Source: Mycolicibacterium porcinum (GTDB lineage: Bacteria; Actinomycetota; Actinomycetes; Mycobacteriales; Mycobacteriaceae). Taken from it: a DNA stretch of 64,000 nucleotides. The stretch is taken from NCBI GenBank assembly GCA_001942045.1, contig MSTD01000010.1, positions 62,001 to 126,000 of the forward strand. Reading direction: 5' to 3'. Below the pieces are notes generated by a model, which did no database searches, was not told the DNA's origin, and worked only from the letters and a program-made list of their open reading frames with translations. Positions within the stretch are counted from its first letter, which is position 1; each line of letters begins with the position of its first letter. The translations under genes and the position numbers were made by a program. Below are positions 7,258 through 15,984 of this stretch, piece after piece.

Positions 7258-10200
7258 CAGTTAAGAACGGTACGCACCCGACGAAGATCCAGAATTCCGG
7301 GCGCGCCGAGATCAGTCGATTGCCGCGCCTGCTTCTCCCGAAGGTCCGCCATGTCGATCGTGCCGGGGGTGAACCCCGTCGCCTCGAACCGGCGGCCGCG
7401 CCGTGACTCGGCCTCGACCGCATTGACCGGCGGGGTGTCGTAGGACCGGCCGCCCGGATGGGCCACGTGGTAGGTGCAGCCGCCCTTGGACTGTCCGGTG
7501 GCGCAGTCCACCAGTTCGAACCGCAGCGGCGTGTCCACGGTGATGGTCGGGTGCAGTGCACTGGGCGGCTGCCAGGCGCGGAACCGCACACCGCCGACTT
7601 GAACATCGGGATTGTCGGTGGCCAGCAGCGGGATCGGGTAACCGTTGGCGGTCACGATGTAGCGGTGCCGGTCGGCCCCGACCAGCCGCACCTGGAACCG
7701 CTCCACCGACGAGTCCACGTAGCGGGCGGTGCCGCCACCGGTCGACTCCTCCCCCAACACGTTCCACGGTTCGATCGCACCGCGTAGCTCGATCTCCACC
7801 CCGTCATAAACCGCGGTTCCCACCCGCGGGAACCGGAACTCGGTGAAGGGATCCAGCCAGCTGGTGTCGAAGTTGATGCCGTGCGCCCGCAGGTCGGCCG
7901 CAACCTGCGCGATGTCCTGAATCACGAAGTGCGGCAACAGGTAGCGGCCATGCAGGTTCGCACCGTGACGGATCAGCGGGGCCCGCAACGGCTCCTCCCA
8001 GAATCTGGCGACCAGCGCTCGCACCAGAAGCGACTGCACCATCGCCATCTGGAAGTGCGGCGGCATCTCGAAACCCCGCAACTCCAGCAGCCCCAGGCGC
8101 CCCCGCACGCTGTCCGGGTTGTAGAGCTTGTCGATGCAGAACTCCGCGCGGTGAGTATTGCCGGTGAGGTCGGTGAGCAGATGTCTCAGGGCGCGGTCGA
8201 CCACCCACGCTTGAGCTCCGCCCCCGCTGGTGAGGCGCGCGATCTCGGCGAACGCGATCTCCAGCTCGTACAACGCTTCCGGGCGGCCCTCGTCCACCCG
8301 TGGCGCCTGCGAAGTGGGACCGACGAACCGACCGGCGAACAGATACGACAGCGAGGGGTGACGCTGCCAGTAGGTGAGCAATGACACCAACAGATCGGGC
8401 CGGCGCAGCAGCGGCGAATCGGCCGGTGTGATGCCTCCGAGGGTGATGTGGTTGCCGCCGCCGGTTCCGCCGTGCGTGCCGTCCACATCGAACGACTCGG
8501 TGGACAACCGCACCTGCCTGGCCTGCTCGTAGAGCGTCTCCAGCTGCTGCCGCTGCTCGTCGAAGCTTGCGCTCGGCGCGACGTTGACTTCGATGACGCC
8601 CGGATCCGGGGTGATCGACATCGACGCGATGCGGGCATCCGGCGGCGGCCCGTACCCCTCGATCACCACCGGGGTGTCCAGCTTGGCGGCCGCCGACTCG
8701 ATGCGGGCCACGAGGTCGACGAAATCGTCGAGTTCCTCCGTCGGCGGTAGGTAGATGTAGAGGAACCCGGAACGGATCTCGGCGACCAGCGCGGTGGTGG
8801 GCGCATCGTCGGCAGGATCGATCCCGGCCTCGTCAGGATCGGTGCGGGTCTCCGTACCCACCGACAGCGGGTCGGCGTCATAGGCCGGCCGCGGCGGCTG
8901 CCAGCTGATCGCATCGAGCGGCAGCCGCAGGCCCGCCGGTGAATCTCCCTCGGTCAGCACGATCCGCCCGCGCCGCAGCCGCCAGTCCGCACTGGCCCAG
9001 CCCGAGCCGTCCGCGCGGCGATGCAGCGGTAGCACGTAAGCGGCGGGCTGCTCGACCGAGGCATCAAGGCGGGCCAGCAGGGCGGCCCGGGCATTCGGGG
9101 TGTCGTCGGCCAGGTCGTCATCGGTGGCCACCGGCTCGCCGGCCGGCTGTCGCACGGCGGCCGCCAACCGACTCAGCGGATCCTCGAAGGCCGGACGAAC
9201 CTGGCCGGCAGGCAGCCCGAATTCGGCGGCGATCGCTGCCAGGACACGCCGACCGGCGTCGTCGGCCAAAGAGGGAACATCGCCACCCCAAGGGTCGGCG
9301 AGCAGCGCCGCGTCGGTCCACAACGGCCGGCCGTCGGTACGCCAGAACAGGCCGATCTGCCAGCGCGGCAGAGGTTCTCCCGGATACCACTTGCCCTGGC
9401 TGCGCTGGACGAGCCCGGCCGGGGCCCACACCGCCTTGAGCCGCGCCGCGAGCGCCGAGGCGCGTTCGCGCTTGTGCTCGCCGTCGGCATCGGTGGTCCA
9501 TTCCGGATCGACCTGGTTGTCGATCGAGACGAAGGTCGGCTCACCCCCGACCGTGAGCCGCACATCGCCGTCAGCCAGGCGCTGATCCACCTCGGCACCC
9601 AGCTTCGTGATCGCCGTCCACGCCTCGTCGGTGTACGGCAGCGTCACCCTCGGGTCCTCGTGGATACGGGTGACCACGTTGGAGAACTCCAGCGTGGACT
9701 CGCACGGGCCGGTGGCACCGCTGATCGGGGCGGCCGATTCCGGGTGCGGGGTCGCCGACAGCGGGATGTGCCCCTCGCCGGCGAACAGCCCCGACGTCGG
9801 GTCAAGGCCGATCCAGCCCGCACCCGGGATGTATGCCTCGGCCCAGGCGTGCAGGTCGGTGAAATCCGCGGCGGGACCCGACGGGCCGTCGAGCGCCTCC
9901 ACGTCGGAGGCCAGCTGCACCAGATAGCCCGAGACGAACCGGGCCGCGAGGCCGAGCCGGCGCAGGATCGACACCAACAGCCAGGCCGAGTCGCGGCACG
10001 AGCCGATTCCGGTGCGCAGCGTGACGTCCGGGGTCTGCACACCGGGTTCCATCCGGACCGAGTAGCCGACATCGGCGTTCACGGCCCGGTTGAGCGCCAC
10101 CAGATAATCGATCGTGCGCGTGCCGGGCGGCACGGTGAAATTGCTCACCCACGCCTTCAGGAGGTCTCCAGGCCCGGAGCCTTCACCGTCTTCGTCCACC

Positions 10201-10559
10201 GGGCGCAGATAGGGCTTGAGGTCCTCGAGCAGAGTTGTGGGGTATTCGAAGCCGACCTGCTCGGCGTAGTCCTCGATGAAGAAGTCGAACGGGTTGATCA
10301 CCTTGAGATCGGCGATGAGCCCTACGGTGATGGTCAGGGTGCGCGCCCGATCCGGAAACACCAAGCGGGCCAGGAAGTTTCCGAAGGCGTCCTGCTGCCA
10401 GTTGATGAAGTGGCCGGCCGGCTCGACGGCCAGGGAATATGCCTCGATCGGAGTGCGCGAGTGCGGGGCCGGGCGCAACCGGATGACGTGTGGATGCAGC
10501 TCCACCAACCGGTCGAAGGTGTAGCTGGTGCGGTGCTCCAGCGCCACTTTGATCCCCAT
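7257..10559 (-). CDS. Transglutaminase-like / DUF2126 putative amidoligase fusion
   Basis: About 1100 residues and the first gene of the operon. Residues 1-260 are a transglutaminase-like module with Cys188 (TGIGSCRDSAWLL), His237 (FTDLHAWAEAY) and Asp253 (WIGLDPTSG). The remainder, from about residue 330 (VRLTVGGEPTFVSID) to near the end, is DUF2126, described in Pfam as a putative amidoligase of glutamine-synthetase-like fold. ATG 10559 gives the usual family start MGIKVALEHR. An in-frame TTG at 10577 has a better purine-rich site (GGGGGAG) and cannot be excluded. With the ATP-grasp protein this gives the operon two potential amide-forming domains and two potential amide-cleaving ones. The counterpart seems to be Rv2566. 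Confidence 0.86.
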   Translation of the reverse strand: MGIKVALEHRTSYTFDRLVELHPHVIRLRPAPHSRTPIEAYSLAVEPAGHFINWQQDAFGNFLARLVFPDRARTLTITVGLIADLKVINPFDFFIEDYAEQVGFEYPTTLLEDLKPYLRPVDEDGEGSGPGDLLKAWVSNFTVPPGTRTIDYLVALNRAVNADVGYSVRMEPGVQTPDVTLRTGIGSCRDSAWLLVSILRRLGLAARFVSGYLVQLASDVEALDGPSGPAADFTDLHAWAEAYIPGAGWIGLDPTSGLFAGEGHIPLSATPHPESAAPISGATGPCESTLEFSNVVTRIHEDPRVTLPYTDEAWTAITKLGAEVDQRLADGDVRLTVGGEPTFVSIDNQVDPEWTTDADGEHKRERASALAARLKAVWAPAGLVQRSQGKWYPGEPLPRWQIGLFWRTDGRPLWTDAALLADPWGGDVPSLADDAGRRVLAAIAAEFGLPAGQVRPAFEDPLSRLAAAVRQPAGEPVATDDDLADDTPNARAALLARLDASVEQPAAYVLPLHRRADGSGWASADWRLRRGRIVLTEGDSPAGLRLPLDAISWQPPRPAYDADPLSVGTETRTDPDEAGIDPADDAPTTALVAEIRSGFLYIYLPPTEELDDFVDLVARIESAAAKLDTPVVIEGYGPPPDARIASMSITPDPGVIEVNVAPSASFDEQRQQLETLYEQARQVRLSTESFDVDGTHGGTGGGNHITLGGITPADSPLLRRPDLLVSLLTYWQRHPSLSYLFAGRFVGPTSQAPRVDEGRPEALYELEIAFAEIARLTSGGGAQAWVVDRALRHLLTDLTGNTHRAEFCIDKLYNPDSVRGRLGLLELRGFEMPPHFQMAMVQSLLVRALVARFWEEPLRAPLIRHGANLHGRYLLPHFVIQDIAQVAADLRAHGINFDTSWLDPFTEFRFPRVGTAVYDGVEIELRGAIEPWNVLGEESTGGGTARYVDSSVERFQVRLVGADRHRYIVTANGYPIPLLATDNPDVQVGGVRFRAWQPPSALHPTITVDTPLRFELVDCATGQSKGGCTYHVAHPGGRSYDTPPVNAVEAESRRGRRFEATGFTPGTIDMADLREKQARQSTDLGAPGILDLRRVRTVLN

Positions 10560-10703
10560 CTGCAAATCCCACCACAAGGCGAACTCCCCCGCACTGCGTG
10601 CGACCGGCGGCCCGCGGGGTCGCGCCGGATTCGGCCGGACTCGGTCAGCGCTGGTTGAATTCAGCGGTAATGCAACAGAGGTGAAGGGACGTGACCGCCG
10701 GGG

Positions 10704-11429
10704 ATGTGGAGCACCGTGCTGGTGATGGCCGCCGTGGCGGCAATCGACCCCCTGAGAATCGGGGTGGTTGCCTTCATGCTGTCGCGGTCACGGCCGGTGC
10801 GGTTGCTGCTCCCGTTCTTTCTGTTCGCCTTCACCGCCAACGTCGCGGTGGGTGCGGCGGTCGTGTTCGTGTTCAAGAACGCCACCAGTGACGGCGGAAG
10901 CACGATGTCGCCCGGTCTGGAGATCGGTATCGGCGCGGTGGCGTTGGTGATCGCCGCCCTGTCTGCGACCGGACAGCTCGAGCGCCTGGTCAACCGGGTG
11001 CGGTCCCGCCGGGCCGTGCCGGCCGCGGTGGGCGACGGCATCGACGCACCCGCCGAGGACGCGGTGCCGGGGCTGTCGAAACTGCCGGCCGGAATGCAGT
11101 CCGCGCTACGGGGCGAGGCACCGTGGGCAGCGGCGCTGCTGGGTCTGATCAACGGCTTTCCCACGCCCTACTACCTGGCGGCGATGGCAGCGGCGCTCAC
11201 CTCGGGCGCTGCGCTGGCCGAGCAGATGGCCGCGCTGGTCGCGTTCAACCTCGTGGGTTTCCTGGCGGCGCTGATCCCGATCATCAGCTTCTGGGTTGCG
11301 CCGGAGGCCACCCGGTCGGGCGTGGAACGGTTGTATGCCTGGATGGGGCGCCACCATCGGCTGGTGGTGGCCGTGATCGCCGGCGCGGTCGGAGTGTTCT
11401 TCCTGGCCTCGGGCATCAGCCACTTGTGA
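10704..11429 (+). CDS. GAP/SfLAP family membrane protein
   Basis: A 241-residue integral membrane protein with about six hydrophobic segments and a hydrophilic loop around residues 98-140. The N-terminal VLVMAAVAAIDPLRIGVVAF and the LLGLINGFPTPYYLAAMA segment match the GAP (SfLAP) family. Its mycobacterial members (Sap and Gap) take part in export of sulfolipid-1 and glycopeptidolipids. The cargo here is unknown. The gene is divergent from the amidoligase operon across 144 bp and overlaps the convergent DUF389 gene by 14 bp. The ATG 10704 follows GCCGGGG. Confidence 0.75.
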   Translation: MWSTVLVMAAVAAIDPLRIGVVAFMLSRSRPVRLLLPFFLFAFTANVAVGAAVVFVFKNATSDGGSTMSPGLEIGIGAVALVIAALSATGQLERLVNRVRSRRAVPAAVGDGIDAPAEDAVPGLSKLPAGMQSALRGEAPWAAALLGLINGFPTPYYLAAMAAALTSGAALAEQMAALVAFNLVGFLAALIPIISFWVAPEATRSGVERLYAWMGRHHRLVVAVIAGAVGVFFLASGISHL

Positions 11430-12345
11430 CGGCGCGGCGTACGTTCGTGCGACGGTAGACCGCGAGCGTCAGCACCCCGGCCAGGGTGATACCCAGCAGG
11501 TTGACCAGCAGCTGCAGCACGGAATTGGCCGCGACGGCCCAATCGCCCACCGTGGCGGCGACCACCGCGAATCCGGCGGCGGGGACGGTCGTCACCGAGA
11601 TGAAGACACCCACGAGCGCCGCCGATTTCGACGACACAAGCGACAGCATCCCGGCGGCGCCGGCCAGCAGTGCGACGACGAACGAGAACGGTCCCACCTG
11701 GTAGATGAAGTCGACTTCGGTGAGTTCACTGAATGTGGTCAGCTGCACCCAGCCCAGCGCCTCAAAACCCAGCGTCGCGACCGCGGTGACGACCATGGCC
11801 AGCGGGAAACCAACCAGCAGAGCTGCGCCGGCCCGCCGGGCCAGTGACATTCGACGTTGGACGAGCGCTACGGCAAGCGCCGCCAGCGGGCCGAATTCCG
11901 GAGCCACCACCATCGCGCCGACAACGGTGATGGCCGAATCGGTCACCACACCGATGGCCGCGAGCAGGCAGGCGATGCACAAGAACATCAGGTATGTGAC
12001 GCTGAGGCTCGACTCTTCTCGGGTCCGCGAAACCAGCTCATCCCAGATCACCGCATCGGCGCCGTCACCTCCGGCGACATCCTCCGCGTGGTAGGCCGCG
12101 CTCGACAGCACCGTGTCGAGCGGTTCGAGGGTGATCGCGCCGAAGTGCTGCACATCAAGGGATTTCAGCCGCTGAACGACGTCGTCGGCCGCCTCCCTGG
12201 CGACATCGGCGGTGATCTGGTCGCCGGTGGGATCGACCGCGGCCCCGGGCAGCAGTACGACGTGGGCGACACCGGGTTGTGCCTCTAAGACACGGAGGAT
12301 CGGATCACGCAGATCGGCCGGCGCAATGATGCGTAAATGGAGCAC
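11416..12345 (-). CDS. DUF389 family membrane protein
   Basis: A 309-residue protein. The N-terminal about 95 residues form a soluble ACT-like fold (LRIIAPADLRDPILRVL, GVAHVVLLPGAA), followed by six or so membrane helices from about residue 115. DSAITVVGAMVVAPEFGPL is the hallmark of DUF389, a family without an established function. The start is GTG, and the sequence ahead of it does not extend the family similarity. It is the distal gene behind the SUKH/DUF4253 gene, with 18 bp between them, so it may be co-transcribed with the HxlR regulator. Confidence 0.82.
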   Translation of the reverse strand: MLHLRIIAPADLRDPILRVLEAQPGVAHVVLLPGAAVDPTGDQITADVAREAADDVVQRLKSLDVQHFGAITLEPLDTVLSSAAYHAEDVAGGDGADAVIWDELVSRTREESSLSVTYLMFLCIACLLAAIGVVTDSAITVVGAMVVAPEFGPLAALAVALVQRRMSLARRAGAALLVGFPLAMVVTAVATLGFEALGWVQLTTFSELTEVDFIYQVGPFSFVVALLAGAAGMLSLVSSKSAALVGVFISVTTVPAAGFAVVAATVGDWAVAANSVLQLLVNLLGITLAGVLTLAVYRRTNVRRAVTSG

Positions 12346-12363
12346 GGGCCGAGAGTATCGGGT

Positions 12364-13710
12364 TCAGTCCCACCAGAAGACCCACAGCGGGTGAGCGAGC
12401 ATGCGCGCCAGCGCGTCTAGCGAACCTGCCTCGGTGTTGACGGCGTCGCCGCAGTACAGGTAAGCCTCCAGCGCGGCGGCCAGACCCTCCTGCCCGGTAC
12501 GCGGCGGCCGGTCGACGGCCAGCAGGAGCGACTCGTCGTCGAGGGCGAGCAATTCCGCGCCATAGTGGGCCGACCAGCGGCGCAGGATCGCTGCGTGCTC
12601 GACACCGCGCACATCGGAATTGATCGCGCCGGACCATTGGAGCAGTCCGGGTACCAGCCAATGGGCCGGGGTGGGCACCAACGCCAGTTGTGCGTACTCA
12701 CCGCGAGAGTCGAACTCGGCGAACTGCTCCTGCCAGTCTTCGGAATCCACTGCCGAGAACTGGGCCGGATATCTCGGGATGTCATATTCGGTTGTGCGGT
12801 GGTCGAATTCACCTTGCAACCAGCGGGCACCGTCGAGTTCGATCGCGAGCAGCGGGTTGTCGTCGGCAATGCCGTCCATGCCGATCCGGTGCCAGGCCGC
12901 GTTCGTGAGCAGGACGGGCCAGATACCCGTCGCCGAAAACTGGGAACGAACGGCCAACCATGCCGCGGCGGCAGGTCCGCCCGGCTCGACCGGTACCGAC
13001 CACATCGGCGCCCGGTGGGCCAGGACATCGTCATGACGAACCAGGTCGCCGAGCTGGACGCCGAGCAGGGCCAGTGCGGCCGCCGGGTCGGTGGGAGGCC
13101 GCACGGCAACCGGCGGCGGACCGGCCGGGTCGGGCCGGAAGGGTGGTTGATCAAGCGGGAGAACAGGTTCGGCGGCAACGGGCTCGGGAAGGAACGGCCG
13201 CGCCGCCGACGGTACGGACGGTTCGGCCTCGCTACCGGCGAGCAGCCGAGCCAGGCCGACCAGGTCCGCACTCACTGCGGTCACGGTGTTGTCCTGCACT
13301 GCCCACACCGTCGGGGCCGAGTCGGGCCCCTGCCGGAGGAACGCGACGCCGTAAACCGGAACCACTCTGGGGTGCGCGGCGAGTTTCACGCTGGCGAGCT
13401 TCAGTGCCGCGTCACCACCAGGGTTGTGCCCCCAGTCCACATGCCACAGTCGGCCCTCGCGCACCGCATGCAGCAACTCGCGAACCGGCCGCCCGATGTG
13501 CATCCGCAAGGTCACCTCGTCGGCGTTTCGCCAGTCGGGCCAGCCGGAGCCCACCGGCAACCCGGCGGACAGGAAGTCACGGTGATCCGGGGTGAGCCGC
13601 AGCGAGAACCGGGATTCGAGGGCGTCCAGCTCGACTTCGGTGAGTCCGGGTTCGATGCGCCAGCGGCCGTCCCGGGCCAGGATCTCCAGTGCACGCGCGC
13701 CGACCGTCAT
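12364..13710 (-). CDS. SMI1/KNR4-like plus DUF4253 domain protein
   Basis: A 448-residue soluble protein. The N-terminal about 110 residues (PGLTEVELDALESRFSLRL, then a DFLSAGLPVGSGWPDW-like run) resemble SMI1/KNR4 (SUKH) domains. A Pro-rich linker lies near residues 190-215. The C-terminal about 120 residues, with LALVPTPAHWLVPGLLQW and ending LWVFWWD, resemble DUF4253. SUKH proteins are often immunity proteins against polymorphic toxins, but no toxin is adjacent. The start overlaps the HxlR stop in an ATGA. Function is unknown; the immunity link is speculative. Confidence 0.7.
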   Translation of the reverse strand: MTVGARALEILARDGRWRIEPGLTEVELDALESRFSLRLTPDHRDFLSAGLPVGSGWPDWRNADEVTLRMHIGRPVRELLHAVREGRLWHVDWGHNPGGDAALKLASVKLAAHPRVVPVYGVAFLRQGPDSAPTVWAVQDNTVTAVSADLVGLARLLAGSEAEPSVPSAARPFLPEPVAAEPVLPLDQPPFRPDPAGPPPVAVRPPTDPAAALALLGVQLGDLVRHDDVLAHRAPMWSVPVEPGGPAAAAWLAVRSQFSATGIWPVLLTNAAWHRIGMDGIADDNPLLAIELDGARWLQGEFDHRTTEYDIPRYPAQFSAVDSEDWQEQFAEFDSRGEYAQLALVPTPAHWLVPGLLQWSGAINSDVRGVEHAAILRRWSAHYGAELLALDDESLLLAVDRPPRTGQEGLAAALEAYLYCGDAVNTEAGSLDALARMLAHPLWVFWWD

Positions 13711-14195
13711 GTTGCCGAACGCTCGTATCGGACGACGAGTTCGTCGGCCGGCACCGGGTGTCCTTTCTCACAACGGATTTCGACGCCGGCCACGGCACCG
13801 CAGCCGTCATGCGCGAGCCGCAGCCCGGTGTCGCCGAGATGTTTGCGACCCCACTCGAACATGGCCCACACCACCGGCATGAAGTTGGTTCCGGATTCGG
13901 TGAGTACATATTCGTCGCGCTCGCGCTGACCGGGTTCGCGATACGGCCGCTTTGCCAAGAGCCCGGCCGCGACAAGGTCAGACAGCCGTGCCGAAGTTGC
14001 TGCCTTGGTGATCCCGACCCGGCGGGCGAAGTCGTCGAACCTGGTGGTGCCGTAGAAGGCCTCGCGCATGATGAGCATCGCCGACTTGGTCCCCGCGAAC
14101 GCCATGGTCCTCTCGATCGGGCAATGGCCCACCGCCGACCAGCTGTCCCGGTCGGCGAGCTTGCCCTGCAGCATTCCCACGGAATCAAACCCCAT
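13707..14195 (-). CDS. HxlR family winged-helix transcriptional regulator
   Basis: A 162-residue regulator with the HxlR winged helix: AMLIMREAFYGTTRFDDFAR, ITKAATSARLSDLVAAGLL and the wing REPGQRERDEYVLTESG. The C-terminal extension carries two cysteines in GCGAVAG and IRCEKGH. HxlR proteins often sense electrophiles or redox state through cysteine. ATG 14195 is used; ATG 14174 is an alternative. It is divergent from the thiolase gene, and a perfect inverted repeat lies between them. It heads an operon with the DUF4253 gene. Confidence 0.88.
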   Translation of the reverse strand: MGFDSVGMLQGKLADRDSWSAVGHCPIERTMAFAGTKSAMLIMREAFYGTTRFDDFARRVGITKAATSARLSDLVAAGLLAKRPYREPGQRERDEYVLTESGTNFMPVVWAMFEWGRKHLGDTGLRLAHDGCGAVAGVEIRCEKGHPVPADELVVRYERSAT

Positions 14196-14214
14196 CCCTG
14201 AGTTGTTCTAACTA

Positions 14215-14237
14215 TACCCAGGTGCTGTACCTGGGTA
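14215..14237. promoter_or_regulatory. Perfect inverted repeat, candidate HxlR operator
   Basis: TACCCAGGT (14215-14223), a 5-bp spacer, then ACCTGGGTA (14229-14237). It sits 19 bp upstream of the HxlR start and 39 bp upstream of the thiolase start. The symmetric GTA/TAC layout is typical of HxlR/YodB sites. Binding is inferred. Confidence 0.75.
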
Positions 14238-14276
14238 GCCATCACAATACTCAGCGTGGAGCATCAGGAGGCCAAG

Positions 14277-15461
14277 ATGACCGGATATGCAGACCGGGAC
14301 GCAGTCATCGTCGGAGCGGTCCGGACCCCGATCGGCAAAGGCAAGGCCAACGGCGCACTGCACGGCGTTCTGCCGGCGGATCTGCTGGCCCACAGCCTGC
14401 GGGAGCTGATCACCCGCACCGGCGTCGACCCGGTACTCGTGGACGACGTCATCGCGGGCGCTGTCACGCAGGCAGGCGATCAAGCTGTCAACATCGCGCG
14501 CAACGCCCTGCTGGGCGCGGGCTTCCCCGAAACCGTGCCCGGCACCACCGTCGACCGCCAGTGCGGCAGCAGCCAGCAGGCCGTCAGCTTCGCCGCCCAG
14601 GGTGTCCTGGCCGGCGCCTATGACATCGTGATCGCCGCGGGCGTGGAGTCCATGTCCCGGGTACCGATGGGTTCATCGGTGCTACCGGGCAGTGACCCGT
14701 TCGGCCTCGACATGGCCGCCCGCTACCCGGACGGCCTTGTGCCGCAAGGCATCAGCGCCGAGCTGATCGCGGCGAAGTGGGGCTTCTCGCGGGCACAGCT
14801 CGACGAGTTCTCCGCCGGCAGCCACGAGAAGGCGGCGCGGGCCACCAAGGACGGACTGTTCGACGCCGAACTCGCCCCGATCGCCGGGCTGAGCACCGAC
14901 GAGATCATCCGTCCGGGAACGACTGTCGACACCCTGTCCGGGTTGAAGCCCGCGTTCTACTCCGAGGCCTATGCCGCGCGCTTCCCGCAGATCAACTGGG
15001 AGATCACCCCGGGCAACTCCTCACCGCTGTCCGACGGCAGCGCGGCCGTGATGATCACGAGCGGTGCCACGGCGCGCAAACTCGGGCTCAAGCCGCTGGC
15101 TCGTATCCACACCACCACCGTCGTGGGGTCCGATCCGCTGTACATGCTGACCGGGGTCATCCCGGCCACCGAAAAGGTATTGACGCGTGCGGGTCTGACG
15201 CTGGCGGACATCGACCTGTTCGAGGTCAATGAGGCGTTCGCTCCGGTGGTGCTCGCCTGGGCGGCCGACACAGGTGCCGATCTGGGAAAGACAAATGTCA
15301 ACGGCGGAGCCATCGCGATCGGGCATCCGCTGGGCGCCAGCGGGGCACGCATCATGACCACCCTGGTCAATGCGCTCGAACAGCGCGGCGGGCACTACGG
15401 CCTGCAGACGATGTGTGAGGGCGGCGGCATGGCCAACGCCACCATCATCGAACGACTCTGA
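14277..15461 (+). CDS. Acetyl-CoA acetyltransferase (thiolase)
   Basis: A 394-residue thiolase that would cleave or form acetoacetyl-CoA or longer 3-ketoacyl-CoA. The nucleophile is Cys96 in VDRQCGSSQ, the base His350 in GHPLGASGAR and the second acid/base Cys380 in TMCEGGG. All three are present, and length is normal. ATG 14277 is chosen over an in-frame ATG 21 bases upstream because AGGAGG lies six or seven bases ahead of it. It is transcribed alone and divergent from HxlR, which probably controls it. Chain-length specificity cannot be read from sequence. Confidence 0.92.
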   Translation: MTGYADRDAVIVGAVRTPIGKGKANGALHGVLPADLLAHSLRELITRTGVDPVLVDDVIAGAVTQAGDQAVNIARNALLGAGFPETVPGTTVDRQCGSSQQAVSFAAQGVLAGAYDIVIAAGVESMSRVPMGSSVLPGSDPFGLDMAARYPDGLVPQGISAELIAAKWGFSRAQLDEFSAGSHEKAARATKDGLFDAELAPIAGLSTDEIIRPGTTVDTLSGLKPAFYSEAYAARFPQINWEITPGNSSPLSDGSAAVMITSGATARKLGLKPLARIHTTTVVGSDPLYMLTGVIPATEKVLTRAGLTLADIDLFEVNEAFAPVVLAWAADTGADLGKTNVNGGAIAIGHPLGASGARIMTTLVNALEQRGGHYGLQTMCEGGGMANATIIERL

Positions 15462-15479
15462 CCACACGACGGTTCGAAC

Positions 15480-15526
15480 CTGAGCTTGTGTGCGACATTC
15501 CTCCGAAAGTTCGCACACAAGCTCAG
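15480..15526. terminator. 16-bp perfect hairpin between convergent genes
   Basis: The left arm CTGAGCTTGTGTGCGA (15480-15495) and right arm TCGCACACAAGCTCAG (15511-15526) pair perfectly around a 15-nt loop. It lies between the thiolase stop and the end of the convergent deazaflavin-dependent gene. It could act as a terminator in both directions. There is no T-tract, which is common in mycobacteria. Its length and perfection also suggest a dispersed repeat. Confidence 0.7.
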
Positions 15527-15534
15527 ATTCGGCA

Positions 15535-15984
15535 CTAAGCGCGGATGATCTCGAACAACGGGATCGCCCGCGAGGTGTTGGCCTGATACTCGGCGAATAC
15601 CGGCGCCGCCGCGGCGATCTTCGGGTAGGCCGCGTCGCGCTCGTCAGCCGGCAGTTCCCGGGCAGTCGCGTCATAGGAGTCGGAGCCCACCTCGATGCGC
15701 ACCTTCGGATTGGCTCGCAGATTGTGCACCCAGGCCGGGTCCTTCGGCGCACCCGCATACGACCCCACGATGAGCATCTTGCCGTCGACGGTCAAAAACG
15801 CCAGCGGCGAAAGCCGTGGCTTGCCCGACTTGGCGCCGGTGGTGTGCAGCAACAGCAGGTCGGCGCCCTCGAACTGGCCGCCGACCTTGCCGCCGTTTGC
15901 CCGGAATTCCTCGACCACGTTGCGGTTGAAACCATCGAGGAATTCCGTGTCGGTGTAGAACTTGCCCTTGTCCATCTCGGTCAT
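15535..15984 (-). CDS. Deazaflavin (F420)-dependent nitroreductase family protein (Ddn-like)
   Basis: A 149-residue split-barrel protein. [20 protein letters not shown] is the F420 phosphate-binding stretch of the Ddn family, and [20 protein letters not shown] and [10 protein letters not shown] complete the signature. Such enzymes reduce quinones or nitro compounds with F420H2 in mycobacteria. The start overlaps the aspS stop in an ATGA, so it is translationally coupled to aspS. The natural substrate is unknown. Confidence 0.88.
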   Translation of the reverse strand: MTEMDKGKFYTDTEFLDGFNRNVVEEFRANGGKVGGQFEGADLLLLHTTGAKSGKPRLSPLAFLTVDGKMLIVGSYAGAPKDPAWVHNLRANPKVRIEVGSDSYDATARELPADERDAAYPKIAAAAPVFAEYQANTSRAIPLFEIIRA

